This document shows, one piece after another, positions 7,904-20,039 of a stretch of 64,000 nucleotides of DNA. A program made the position numbers and the translations under genes. The stretch is from Mucilaginibacter daejeonensis (GTDB lineage: Bacteria; Bacteroidota; Bacteroidia; Sphingobacteriales; Sphingobacteriaceae), in assembly GCF_020783335.1 (NCBI RefSeq), contig NZ_CP086068.1:248001-312000 (forward strand), given 5' to 3'. A model generated the notes under the pieces. The model saw only the letters and a program-made list of their open reading frames with translations, ran no database searches and had not been told where the DNA came from. Each line of letters opens with the position of its first letter. The first letter of the stretch is position 1.

Positions 7904-8803
7904 TTAATATGTTCTATGCTCCAAGGCATAGTTCATAAAGTTGCTGGTAAGTCCGTAGTCCTCCGTGCCTTTTCGTCGGATGAAGTAAAAATTACGGGTG
8001 ATCTTCAAACCTTCTACAGGCACTTCTACCAGATCACCTTCACGCAATTCGCGCAAAATGGACGGGCGAGGCATAAAGCCCAGGCACTGATCAGCCAGTA
8101 AAAAGTTCTTTAAAGCTTCGGTACCACCTAAACGGATCTTTAATGACAGATCTGCTGGTTTGATATGCAGGTCAGATAGTGCTTTGAGCAGCGCGTTCAG
8201 CGTACCCGAACCACGCTCGCGCAAGGCCAGTGGCGTTTTAAGTAGCTGCTTCAAGGTAAGCGACCGCCCCGCCAGCGGACTTTTGGCTGAACATACCGGT
8301 ATCACCTCGTCGGTCATGAACGGTTGGTATGATACATTGGTAAGCTTATTATCTACTTCGATGATGCCGATATCTACCTCATGATCGAGCAAGGCGTTCA
8401 AGATATATTCGGAGTTACGATTGACCAGCTGCACACCAACATTAGCGAACTGGCGCTGAAACCCGGACAATATGGGTGGTAATATATATAGTGCGATAGT
8501 GGTACTGGCCCCCAAACGCAAATGCCCCGCCGCGTACGACTGATTACTAAGCAGCGCCAAGTCGTACTCTGCCTTGCGCTCGATCTCGGTGGCCTGTTGC
8601 AGATACTCATTCAACTTTTTACCGGCCTCGGTGAGCACTATGCTATTCCCTTTGCGCTCAAATAGCGGCAGTTTATACTGATCTTCCAGCGCCTTAATGT
8701 GTTTACTGATGGCCGGCTGAGTAATGAACAGCACCTGTGCCGCCTTCGAGAAACTCAGATTGGCAGCCACCTCGAGGAACACACGATGAGCAAAGGATAT
8801 CAT
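7904..8803 (-). CDS. LysR-type transcriptional regulator
   Basis: 299 residues from the ATG at 8801-8803, which places the winged helix-turn-helix at the usual N-terminal position (FSKAAQVLFITQPAISKHIKALE, residues about 17-39). The upstream in-frame extension of 17 codons runs into the RsmF-like gene and is unlikely. The C-terminal substrate-binding domain (about 90-295) has the periplasmic-binding-protein-like fold of the family (LRLGASTTIALYILPPIL). The effector and targets are unknown. It is on the same strand as, and 51 bases downstream of, the rsmF-like gene, so they may be co-transcribed; there is no divergent partner gene, which is the more usual place for a LysR target. Confidence 0.9.
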   Translation of the reverse strand: MISFAHRVFLEVAANLSFSKAAQVLFITQPAISKHIKALEDQYKLPLFERKGNSIVLTEAGKKLNEYLQQATEIERKAEYDLALLSNQSYAAGHLRLGASTTIALYILPPILSGFQRQFANVGVQLVNRNSEYILNALLDHEVDIGIIEVDNKLTNVSYQPFMTDEVIPVCSAKSPLAGRSLTLKQLLKTPLALRERGSGTLNALLKALSDLHIKPADLSLKIRLGGTEALKNFLLADQCLGFMPRPSILRELREGDLVEVPVEGLKITRNFYFIRRKGTEDYGLTSNFMNYALEHRTY

Positions 8804-8854
8804 TAATATATATAGTAGCGTGTCAAAAGTAGCAGTTTTGCTTCGTCGGTACAA

Positions 8855-10240
8855 TTATTTACCCGGCAGCTGCGATATGATCCTTAGCTCTTTTGGATAA
8901 TAGTTATTGATACGGTTAGGCAATAATTTGGCCCATCCCAAAGAATGCCCCTGATAATTCATCAGGCTCCAGCCTTTAGCCGTGGATGCAAGATCATCTA
9001 TATTATCCTTGCGCAGATAAGCGATGGCTTGCTCATAGGTAAGCTCCGTCTGCACAAAGAGATCTTTATTGATCAACAGGCTTTGGGCTAGTTCATGGTC
9101 AGGTATCAGCTCTTTTCCGGCAAGCTTACCCAGCCTCACGCCCGATTTTTTGATATAAAGATATTGCTGCAAGGTCTCCATACTTTCGCGCAGTGCCTTA
9201 GGAATAGCCAACTGATCATCGGCCTGTTTGAAAAAGTAAAGATCCTGTGCATCCTTCACATACGGTTTTAGCTGGTCTATTTTTTTATAATCAGGCTTAG
9301 GCTGATCCTTGTTCTTGCGGATGTGTAGTCGGCCGTTGTCATCGCGCTTGCGCAAACATGCTGCGAACAGCCCTTCGCCTTTTACCCGTCCCGGGTAGAA
9401 CCGATAGCCCCATGCGCCCTGCTTATCTGAACGGCTTTCCAAGATCCCCCAACTCTCATCTACCGGGATCAGAACGCTCTCCAGGTCGAACTCTTCACAC
9501 AGCCAATCCAGCACCGCCTCATCTTCCTGTACCGAATAGGAGCAGGTAGAATATATCAGGTAGCCATCCTGTTTTAGCGCCGGATAAACATCGGCCAGTA
9601 TGCGCTCCTGCCGTTGCTGGCAAAGGTCAACATTGGCTTCCGACCATTCGTTCATGGCTTGCGGATCCTTCCTGAACATGCCCGAACCAGAGCAGGGGGC
9701 ATCAACAACAATAACGTCAAAGAAACCTTTCACCCTCGCAAAGGCTTTAGGGTCATTATTGGTCACGATCACATTGGCATTTCCCCAGCGGTTCAAATTA
9801 TCGGTCAGAATAGGTACCCGTGTTTTGATGATCTCGTTCGATACCAATAAACCCTCACTACCAATGGCCGAACTTAGCAGCGTGCTCTTGCCGCCGGGCG
9901 CTGCACAAAGGTCAAGCACATTAACGGGGCCGTCGGTTATATTATATATGTGCCTAAACATATGGTCGATGAACATGGATGATGCCTCCTGTACATAATA
10001 ACAACCTGCATGAAATAAGGGGTCGAACGTGAACGACGGACGCTGAGCAAGATAAAAACCATTATTGCACCATGGCACCGGCGATGTATCAGGCAAGGTA
10101 ACAGCTTTGGCCGGATTGATGCGTACCGAGGTCGGTGCATCCTGCTGTTGATGCGTTTCGATAAAGTTTTGCTCGTTAAAACCCGGTGCCTGCTGTAAAG
10201 AGGCAATAAAGCCCTCGGGAAATGATGCCGTGTTATTCAT
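8855..10240 (-). CDS. rsmF: rRNA (cytosine-C5)-methyltransferase, RsmF/NOL1-NOP2-Sun family
   Basis: 461 residues from the ATG at 10238-10240 (a TTG three codons upstream is possible but not needed). The SAM-binding motif is VLDLCAAPGGKST (about 108-120). The two catalytic cysteines of this family are seen in DAPCSGSGMFRKD (Cys183) and YSTCSYSVQEDE (Cys233). The C-terminal region after about 290 matches the RsmF-type extension that contains the RNA-binding domains. The enzyme forms 5-methylcytosine in 16S rRNA, position 1407 in E. coli RsmF; the exact site is inferred. The gene lies immediately beside the rRNA operon but is read in the opposite direction. Confidence 0.9.
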   Translation of the reverse strand: MNNTASFPEGFIASLQQAPGFNEQNFIETHQQQDAPTSVRINPAKAVTLPDTSPVPWCNNGFYLAQRPSFTFDPLFHAGCYYVQEASSMFIDHMFRHIYNITDGPVNVLDLCAAPGGKSTLLSSAIGSEGLLVSNEIIKTRVPILTDNLNRWGNANVIVTNNDPKAFARVKGFFDVIVVDAPCSGSGMFRKDPQAMNEWSEANVDLCQQRQERILADVYPALKQDGYLIYSTCSYSVQEDEAVLDWLCEEFDLESVLIPVDESWGILESRSDKQGAWGYRFYPGRVKGEGLFAACLRKRDDNGRLHIRKNKDQPKPDYKKIDQLKPYVKDAQDLYFFKQADDQLAIPKALRESMETLQQYLYIKKSGVRLGKLAGKELIPDHELAQSLLINKDLFVQTELTYEQAIAYLRKDNIDDLASTAKGWSLMNYQGHSLGWAKLLPNRINNYYPKELRIISQLPGK

Positions 10241-10358
10241 GCATTTCAAAGGTACACATTATATACAGGAAGCTCATGATTCGCCGGGATCAACAGATCG
10301 GCAACAAAGACGTGTAAATGCGCCTCTTTTTTGCGTAGATGACAAAATGTGAAAATAA

Positions 10359-10391
10359 TTTGTGTGACCGAAACAAATCTCCTTATCTTTG
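10359..10391 (+). promoter_or_regulatory. rRNA promoter P1
   Basis: -33 element TTTGT at 10359-10363 and -7 element TATCTTTG at 10384-10391, a full match to the Bacteroidota consensus TAnnTTTG with about 20 bases between. It is the most distal of three promoters before 16S. Confidence 0.65.
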
Positions 10392-10458
10392 ATGCCCTGC
10401 AAGCGAGTAGGGTAGTTATTTGAGGAATAAGGGCGGAAAAAAAAGTTGCAAAAAGGGC

Positions 10459-10490
10459 TTGACACGAATAGTAAAAAGTTCGCATCTTTG
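10459..10490 (+). promoter_or_regulatory. rRNA promoter P2
   Basis: -33-like TTGACA at 10459-10464 and -7-like CATCTTTG at 10483-10490 (one mismatch to TAnnTTTG), spacing 18 bases. Confidence 0.65.
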
Positions 10491-10592
10491 CAGCCGCTCT
10501 CGCAACGAGATCGGAAAACTGAAAAGCAGCGAATAGGGTAAAACAAGATGATTTTTCATCTGAAAGCCCCGCAAAATAAATAAAAAATAAAT

Positions 10593-10623
10593 TTTGCAAA
10601 TAACAAAAAGCTTTCTACCTTTG
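10593..10623 (+). promoter_or_regulatory. rRNA promoter P3 (best match)
   Basis: -33 TTTGC at 10593-10597, 18-base spacer and -7 TACCTTTG at 10616-10623: a complete Bacteroidota housekeeping promoter, preceded by an A/T-rich stretch that could act as an UP element. Transcription should begin near 10628. Confidence 0.85.
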
Positions 10624-10996
10624 CACTCCCAAACGGAACGAACGAAAGTTCAGAAAGAAAGGGAACAAGAAGTAAGAGGCACGATGTCTCTGAAAGCTCC
10701 GGAAGGAGCGAAACAAAACAAATGAAGATCGGCCACCGCAATGGTGAGAAGATATAAAAGCTGAACCGAGACGGGGAAGCGACAAAGTTCTTTTAAGAAG
10801 TAACATGTAGCGTAGCGGGAGAGACATCGAGAGATGTCGGTAACTCCAAGTCAAGTTAAAGAAGACCTTTCAGGTCAACAAATAAACCAACTTTTCGGAT
10901 ACTGTATAAAGATACAAAGATGAGCTTTAGGGCTTATCATTATTAATACAGATTTCTATTTGAGAGAATAGGGTCATGTATCGAACAAAACATTTT

Positions 10997-12520
<1,524 letters not shown>

Positions 12521-12524
12521 GGAG

Positions 12525-12542
12525 CAGTATCCAAGTGAAAAG
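12525..12542 (+). other. Right arm of the 16S precursor processing stem
   Basis: CAGTATCC followed by AAGT and GAAAAG pairs with CTTTTCGGATACTG at 10891-10904 in the leader, leaving a four-base bulge. Such stems bring the 16S ends together for RNase III cleavage. Confidence 0.7.
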
Positions 12543-12677
12543 AGAGAGGTCGAAGTAACCTTGATAAAGAGTGAAACTGCTACGCACATGTATTTCTTAA
12601 GAAGTTAAAAAAGAAGAGGAAAGAGAAACCCTTAAAAAAGAAGAGGCCATATCAGTAAAGTGGCTACATCAAACCAT

Positions 12678-12752
12678 AGTCTCGTAGCTCAGTTTGGTTA
12701 GAGCACTACACTGATAATGTAGGGGTCAGCAGTTCAAATCTGCTCGAGACTA
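12678..12752 (+). tRNA. ileT: tRNA-Ile (GAT)
   Basis: The acceptor stem AGTCTCG pairs with CGAGACT; the D-arm is GCTCAGTTTGGTTAGAGC; the anticodon stem CTACA/TGTAG encloses loop CTGATAA with anticodon GAT at 12713-12715; the T-arm is AGCAG-TTCAAAT-CTGCT. CCA is not encoded. Typical position in the 16S-23S spacer. Confidence 0.96.
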
Positions 12753-12779
12753 CTACAGGGTAACGACATCTTTTTGAAA

Positions 12780-12853
12780 GGGGAATTAGCTCAGCTGGCT
12801 AGAGCACCTGCCTTGCACGCAGGGGGTCAACGGTTCGAATCCGTTATTCTCCA
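12780..12853 (+). tRNA. alaT: tRNA-Ala (TGC)
   Basis: Acceptor GGGGAAT pairs with ATTCTCC (one G-T pair). The anticodon stem CCTGC/GCAGG encloses CTTGCAC with anticodon TGC at 12814-12816; the T-loop is TTCGAAT. CCA is not encoded. It follows tRNA-Ile by 27 bases. Confidence 0.96.
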
Positions 12854-12913
12854 CATTGTACACTACAGTCATCTCACAAGGGGATGACGTTACAGATGCG
12901 TACGAAAGTTCTT

Positions 12914-12931
12914 TGACATATTGGAAGAAGT
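12914..12931 (+). other. Left arm of the 23S precursor processing stem with boxA-like sequence
   Basis: TGACATATTGGAAGAAGT is complementary to 16069-16089 (ACTTCTTCCAATAATATGTCA) except for a three-base bulge. It overlaps GTTCTTTGACATATTGG, a well-known conserved spacer sequence of Bacteroidota rRNA operons. Confidence 0.75.
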
Positions 12932-12975
12932 AATTGTAAAAACTGAATCAAACAACAGTGAAGGACGTTGAGATC

Positions 12976-13043
12976 AGTAGCAGGTACGAAGTAGCAAGTA
13001 GCAGGACCTCGGTCTTGATACGAGATACTAACTACTTGATACC
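12976..13043 (+). repeat. GTATCAAG-type hairpin element R1 in the tRNA-Ala/23S spacer
   Basis: The left side has AGTAGCAAGTAGCAG and the right arm at 13012-13042 (starting GTCTTGATAC, ending ACTACTTGATAC) is the reverse complement, at 28 of 31 positions, of the arm at 49155-49185 before the four-helix-bundle gene. It contains no gene and probably folds within the rRNA precursor. Confidence 0.75.
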
Positions 13044-13094
13044 AGAGCAACATCTAAATAAAACATACCGCCCCGAGCAAAAGCGGGGTGCGTA

Positions 13095-15976
<2,882 letters not shown>

Positions 15977-16068
15977 AATAACAGATAAGGTGGTGAGATC
16001 TTTCCGGTCTCACCACCGAACTCAAAAACACAAATAGTACTGTAATCTGATCTCAGTATAATAAGATC

Positions 16069-16089
16069 ACTTCTTCCAATAATATGTCA
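16069..16089 (+). other. Right arm of the 23S precursor processing stem
   Basis: Complementary to 12914-12931; together they form a long stem at the base of the 23S precursor, the usual RNase III substrate. Confidence 0.75.
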
Positions 16090-16100
16090 TTGTTCCGTGG

Positions 16101-16168
16101 AGTAACAAGTACATAGTAGCAAGTAACAAGATAAAATGTCTTGATACTTGATACCAGATACTCACTAT
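16101..16168 (+). repeat. GTATCAAG-type hairpin element R2 in the 23S/5S spacer
   Basis: CAAGTAACAAGA at 16120-16131 pairs with TCTTGATACTTG at 16139-16150 at 11 of 12 positions, and the right arm continues GATACCAGATACTCACTA. It has the same architecture as R1 and the metH leader element R3. Confidence 0.7.
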
Positions 16169-16189
16169 CCTAACGAACATTAAGATATT

Positions 16190-16300
<111 letters not shown>

Positions 16301-16312
16301 TTTACTACAAAT

Positions 16313-16344
16313 AGCCCCAAGGTCAACAAGACCTCGGGGCTTTT
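16313..16344 (+). terminator. Terminator of the rRNA operon
   Basis: GCCCCAAGGTC (16314-16324) pairs with GACCTCGGGGC (16330-16340), with one A-C mismatch, followed by TTTTGT. It separates the rRNA operon from the molybdenum cofactor operon. Confidence 0.88.
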
Positions 16345-16356
16345 GTCGTTTATGGA

Positions 16357-16387
16357 CTTGGGAAGGCTACGTACTATCGTATCTTTG
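16357..16387 (+). promoter_or_regulatory. Promoter of the molybdenum cofactor operon
   Basis: -33-like CTTGG at 16357-16361 and -7 TATCTTTG at 16380-16387 with 18 bases between. It leaves a leader of roughly 45 bases before moaC. No molybdenum-cofactor riboswitch is recognisable in so short a leader. Confidence 0.65.
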
Positions 16388-16439
16388 CCCTGACTTGCTA
16401 ATGCCGCATAACATAGTAGCTTTGTACCATATACATAGC

Positions 16440-16946
16440 ATGGCATCTCCCGAATCAACGTTTACTCACATCGACCCGACCAATAACTTCCCTTCAATGG
16501 TGGATGTTGGCGATAAGCAGATCAACAAACGAATGGCCAAAGCGCAAAGCGTTGTGGTGTTACCATCAGAAGTGATCGCTTTACTTTCCAATAACGATAT
16601 AGGTACCAAGAAGGGGCCCGTATTTCAAACGGCTATCATTGCCGGCACCATGGCCGTTAAACGTACGGCCGAACTCATACCTCTTTGCCACCCGCTGCCG
16701 ATCGATAATTGTAAGATCAAGATCAACCTTAACGAGAAGAACGAGGTGGTCATTGAATGCATCGTATCGATGACCGGCAAAACAGGCGTCGAGATGGAGG
16801 CCTTGACCGGCGCCAGCATAGCGGCGTTAACTATCTATGATATGTGCAAATCATTTTCGCATAACATTGTTATCAAGGAAACCAAATTATTGGAAAAGAC
16901 CGGAGGCAAAAGTGACCACAACATCGCATCACCACAAACACCCTGA
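16440..16946 (+). CDS. moaC: Cyclic pyranopterin monophosphate synthase MoaC
   Basis: 168 residues from the ATG at 16440; the in-frame ATG at 16401 would add 13 non-conserved residues. Conserved MoaC blocks are FTHIDPTNNFPSMVDVGDK, then ELIPLCHPLPIDNCKI with the active-site histidine region, and TGVEMEALTGASIAALTIYDM with KTGGKS at the end. MoaC works with MoaA to convert GTP into cyclic pyranopterin monophosphate, the first step of molybdenum cofactor synthesis in the cytoplasm. It is the first gene of a 13-gene operon that runs to 26668; the next gene overlaps it by 35 bases. Confidence 0.96.
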   Translation: MASPESTFTHIDPTNNFPSMVDVGDKQINKRMAKAQSVVVLPSEVIALLSNNDIGTKKGPVFQTAIIAGTMAVKRTAELIPLCHPLPIDNCKIKINLNEKNEVVIECIVSMTGKTGVEMEALTGASIAALTIYDMCKSFSHNIVIKETKLLEKTGGKSDHNIASPQTP

Positions 16947-18066
16947 ACTTGTCCGTCCCGAACAGGGAAATTTCCATCGCAATGAACTGGGTATATTAGG
17001 TACTAACTGCGGCCAGATCAATTCGTTGGTCACTGCGCTAATGGCCGAGTTGTCTCCATTATACAAAGTAGGCTACGTAGATGCCGATCACCGATCTTCC
17101 GCTGCAGATGATGACCAGTTGCTGATCAATGGCTGTTCGGGTTATCTAATGGACCATATTTCACATCGTTCGTTCGATACCAGGCAAGTGATCGAGCCTT
17201 TTAGCAGCCGGGCTATGTTAGTGCACCAGGACCTGGTGTTGGTAAATGGTAATCACTTTGCGGCGAACGCACAGATCGTAGTAATAGACCCCGCCAAATC
17301 TCTTGAAGCAAAACTGGACAAGCTCACCAATGTAAGGTTGATATTGTTGACGGAAAGGGCCGAAGGCATACCCCAGTATCTAAGCGATCATCTTCCGGTA
17401 GGGCATTCTGTATCGGTACCTAAGATCAGTGACGTACTGTCGATAGCGTCGTTCATTCAAAAATATCTGGAAGAGCGTCTTACGCCAATTAAGGGATTGG
17501 TTTTAGCGGGTGGCAAAAGCACGCGCATGAAAGAAGATAAGGGCAGCATTGAATACTTTGGCAAAAGTCAGCGTGTGCATGTATATGAAATGCTGAACAA
17601 GCATTGTGCAGGTACCTATGTGTCGTACGATGATATAGCCTCCATCGATGACAACGAATCAATACCCGTGATCACTGATAGCTTTTTGGGGCTGGGGCCG
17701 TTAGGTGGTATCTTATCGGCCATGCGTACCGACCCAAACAGCGCGTGGCTTACTGTGGCCTGCGATCTGCCTTTCCTTTCTGCTGAAACCCTGGAGTACT
17801 TAGTAGCCCATCGTGATACGTCGAAGGTGGCTACGTGTTTTATGGACAGTAATGGCAAATTCCCAGAGCCTTTGATCACTATTTGGGAGCCTCGCGCTTA
17901 TGCTGTTCTTTTGCAATTCCTGGCTCAGGGATATGCTTGTCCGCGCAAAGCGTTGATCAATACCGACGTGGCCATTCTGCAAGCACCGGATGTAAGTGAG
18001 TTCGCTAACATCAATAACCCCGAAGAACGCCAAATGGCTATGCAACGGTTACATCCTGATAGCTGA
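16912..18066 (+). CDS. mobA: MobB-like/MobA fusion: molybdenum cofactor guanylyltransferase
   Basis: 384 residues from a GTG at 16912 with a clear GGAGG five bases upstream (unusual in this phylum and decisive for the start). The C-terminal half (from about 190) is MobA: GLVLAGGKSTRMKEDKGSI is the nucleotide-binding signature and LTVACDLPFLS the metal-binding strand. It transfers GMP to molybdopterin to make the MGD cofactor. The N-terminal half resembles MobB but its P-loop is degenerate (GILGTNCGQINSL instead of GxxxxGKT), so it may have lost GTP binding. Translationally coupled to moaC by the 35-base overlap. MobA assignment is strong; the MobB-like assignment of the first half is moderate. 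Confidence 0.87.
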   Translation: MTTTSHHHKHPELVRPEQGNFHRNELGILGTNCGQINSLVTALMAELSPLYKVGYVDADHRSSAADDDQLLINGCSGYLMDHISHRSFDTRQVIEPFSSRAMLVHQDLVLVNGNHFAANAQIVVIDPAKSLEAKLDKLTNVRLILLTERAEGIPQYLSDHLPVGHSVSVPKISDVLSIASFIQKYLEERLTPIKGLVLAGGKSTRMKEDKGSIEYFGKSQRVHVYEMLNKHCAGTYVSYDDIASIDDNESIPVITDSFLGLGPLGGILSAMRTDPNSAWLTVACDLPFLSAETLEYLVAHRDTSKVATCFMDSNGKFPEPLITIWEPRAYAVLLQFLAQGYACPRKALINTDVAILQAPDVSEFANINNPEERQMAMQRLHPDS

Positions 18067-18108
18067 AAAACGGCTATATTGCAAGCCTAAACAAACCTAA
18101 CATCATTG

Positions 18109-18594
18109 ATGAACAAATTTCTTCTCGCGTTCGCCCTGCTGACCTGTATCGGCATGCAGCTGCAAGCGCAAACTATCACCATTAGTGGCGATGGGATAGC
18201 GGTACCCGTACTGATCACAAAAAGCATGCTGGCCGAACCAAGGCAAGCTGTAGTGATGGCCAAGGCGCACGACGAAAAGGTGCACCGTTACAGCGGGGTC
18301 CCCGTCGCTAACTTGCTAGCCAAGGCCGGGTTGCTTTTAGGCGATACCGCTAAGCGGGCTACGATCAAAACATACGTGGTCATTACTGCTGCCGATAATT
18401 ACAAAGTAATATTCGCCTTGCCCGAGATCGACCCGCTTTTTGCCAACCGTACCATCATACTGGCCGATCGCGCCGATAAGAAAGCACTTCCAGCCGAAGA
18501 CGGACCTTTCCAGATCATTGTTCCGGGCGAGAAAAAACATGCGCGTTGGATACGCCAGGTGACCAGTATACAAGTAGTAAAACTGAATATATGA
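18109..18594 (+). CDS. Exported SUOX-fold (molybdopterin-dependent oxidoreductase-like) domain protein
   Basis: 161 residues from the ATG at 18109. A signal peptide (FLLAFALLTCIGMQLQAQ) is followed by a single small domain with YSGVPVANLLAKAGL, YVVITAADNYKVIFALPEID and GPFQIIVPGEKKHARWIRQV, the pattern of the oxidoreductase molybdopterin-binding domain. The mature part has no cysteine, so the residue that ligates molybdenum in sulfite oxidase is missing, and the protein is too short to be a complete enzyme. It lies between mobA and modA and overlaps modA by ATGA. It may bind a cofactor or molybdate in the periplasm; that is inference. Confidence 0.72.
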   Translation: MNKFLLAFALLTCIGMQLQAQTITISGDGIAVPVLITKSMLAEPRQAVVMAKAHDEKVHRYSGVPVANLLAKAGLLLGDTAKRATIKTYVVITAADNYKVIFALPEIDPLFANRTIILADRADKKALPAEDGPFQIIVPGEKKHARWIRQVTSIQVVKLNI

Positions 18595-19328
18595 AAAAGA
18601 TATACTACCGGCTCCTGATAGCTGTACTGATCATGCCACTTTGTGCCACAGCGCAAAAAGTAAGGGTAGCAGTAGCAGCCAATGCCCAATTCGTGAGTGA
18701 GGCGCTAGCCACCGAGTTCAAGAGAACGACCGGGATCACTGCCGAGATGATCGTGGGTTCCTCAGGCAAATTGACGGCACAGATCGAGCAAGGGGCACCT
18801 TTTGATGTGTTCCTGTCTGCCGATACAAAATATCCGCAGGCCTTATATGATAAGGGTCTGACCACACAAAAACCCAAGACTTATGCCTTGGGCGTGCTGG
18901 TGCTTTGGACGATCAAGGATATCCGTCCATCGCTGCCTATCCTGGCGCGGTCGCAGGTAAAAAAGATCGCGATCGCCAACCCCGAACTGGCTCCTTACGG
19001 CCAGGCGGCTATGGAATGCTTGAAGGTGAACCGGATCAGCGGACTATTAAAGGATAAGCTGGTGATCGGGGAAAGCATAGCCCAAGTGAACCAATATTTG
19101 CTGACCGGCGCTGTAGAGGCAGCTTTTACCGCACGTTCGGTAGTGATGGATCCCGAGCTAAAAGATAAAGGTAACTGGACCGTTATCGACCCTCGTACCT
19201 ACCATCCGATGAGGCAGGGCGTGGTCATACTGAAGACAGCTGCTAATGCTGAATCAGCTCAAAAATTCTACGACTTCCTGTTCAGCGATGCCGCCAAAAA
19301 GATATTCGAACAATACGGCTACAGATAA
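18591..19328 (+). CDS. modA: Molybdate ABC transporter, periplasmic binding protein ModA
   Basis: 245 residues starting at the ATGA overlap with the preceding gene. Signal peptide, then VRVAVAANAQFVSEALATEF and IVGSSGKLTAQIEQGAPFDVFLSAD, the characteristic ligand-site strands of ModA, and the C-terminal FYDFLFSDAAKKIFEQYGY. It captures molybdate (and probably tungstate) in the periplasm and delivers it to ModBC encoded next. The in-frame upstream extension overlaps the preceding gene and was rejected. Confidence 0.94.
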   Translation: MKKIYYRLLIAVLIMPLCATAQKVRVAVAANAQFVSEALATEFKRTTGITAEMIVGSSGKLTAQIEQGAPFDVFLSADTKYPQALYDKGLTTQKPKTYALGVLVLWTIKDIRPSLPILARSQVKKIAIANPELAPYGQAAMECLKVNRISGLLKDKLVIGESIAQVNQYLLTGAVEAAFTARSVVMDPELKDKGNWTVIDPRTYHPMRQGVVILKTAANAESAQKFYDFLFSDAAKKIFEQYGYR

Positions 19329-19358
19329 AAGATAGGCTTACATCCTGACACGATACAC

Positions 19359-20039
19359 ATGGCCGACCTTCAACCGCTTTGGCTTACCCTGAAACTGGCA
19401 TCGGTCACTACCGTTTGCCTGTTGCTTATTGGAGTACCCATCGCGGCCGCCCTGGCTACAACGCGCTACCGCATCAAGCCGTTCGTGGAAGCGGTCGTGA
19501 GCTTACCCTTAGTACTGCCACCATCGGTGTTGGGTTTTTATCTGCTCCTGGCGTTTAGCCCTGCACAAGGGTTAGGAAAGTTCCTGAGTGATCACTTCAA
19601 TATTCATCTGCTTTTTTCCTTCCCAGGGTTGGTGGTCGGGTCCGTCATCTACAGTTTGCCTTTTATGGTCCATCCCATTCAGTCGGGGTTAGAGGCTTTA
19701 CCATCCAGTTTGCGCGAAGCTTCTGCCACTCTGGGGAAGACGAACATGCAAACCCTGTTCCATGTGCTGTTGCCTAATGTCAAACCGGCACTGCTCACAG
19801 GCATTGTACTCACCTTTGCTCACACATTGGGCGAGTTCGGTTTGGTGTTGATGATCGGTGGTAACCTGCCCAGTGTAACGCGTGTGGCCAGTATCGCTAT
19901 CTATAACGAGGTAGAGGCGTTAAATTTCCATAACGCTCACGTTTATGCGGCTATTCTACTCATTGTGTCGTTCATTATCCTGCTCACGGTCTATAGCCTT
20001 AATAAGCGCACCACTAAACACCTCCGCTCGCCATTATGA
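19359..20039 (+). CDS. modB: Molybdate ABC transporter permease ModB
   Basis: 226 residues with five or six membrane segments (for example TTVCLLLIGVPIAAALATT and LVVGSVIYSLPFMVHP) and the permease EAA loop ALPSSLREASATLGKTNMQT that contacts the ATPase. It forms the membrane channel for molybdate import in the inner membrane. The stop overlaps the modC start as ATGA, which supports coupled translation. Confidence 0.94.
   Translation: MADLQPLWLTLKLASVTTVCLLLIGVPIAAALATTRYRIKPFVEAVVSLPLVLPPSVLGFYLLLAFSPAQGLGKFLSDHFNIHLLFSFPGLVVGSVIYSLPFMVHPIQSGLEALPSSLREASATLGKTNMQTLFHVLLPNVKPALLTGIVLTFAHTLGEFGLVLMIGGNLPSVTRVASIAIYNEVEALNFHNAHVYAAILLIVSFIILLTVYSLNKRTTKHLRSPL

Larger units (their letters stand above)
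10241..10996 (+). promoter_or_regulatory. rRNA operon upstream region and 16S leader
   Basis: No protein gene is supported; open frames here are chance. The stretch holds three tandem promoters (annotated separately) and about 370 bases of leader RNA before mature 16S. The segment CTTTTCGGATACTG at 10891-10904 is complementary to 12525-12542 downstream of 16S and is the left arm of the 16S precursor processing stem. Confidence 0.75.

Noticed and set aside
10246-10854. Several open frames antisense to the rRNA leader
   Set aside because: The region carries three good promoters reading towards 16S and the frames have no family similarity.
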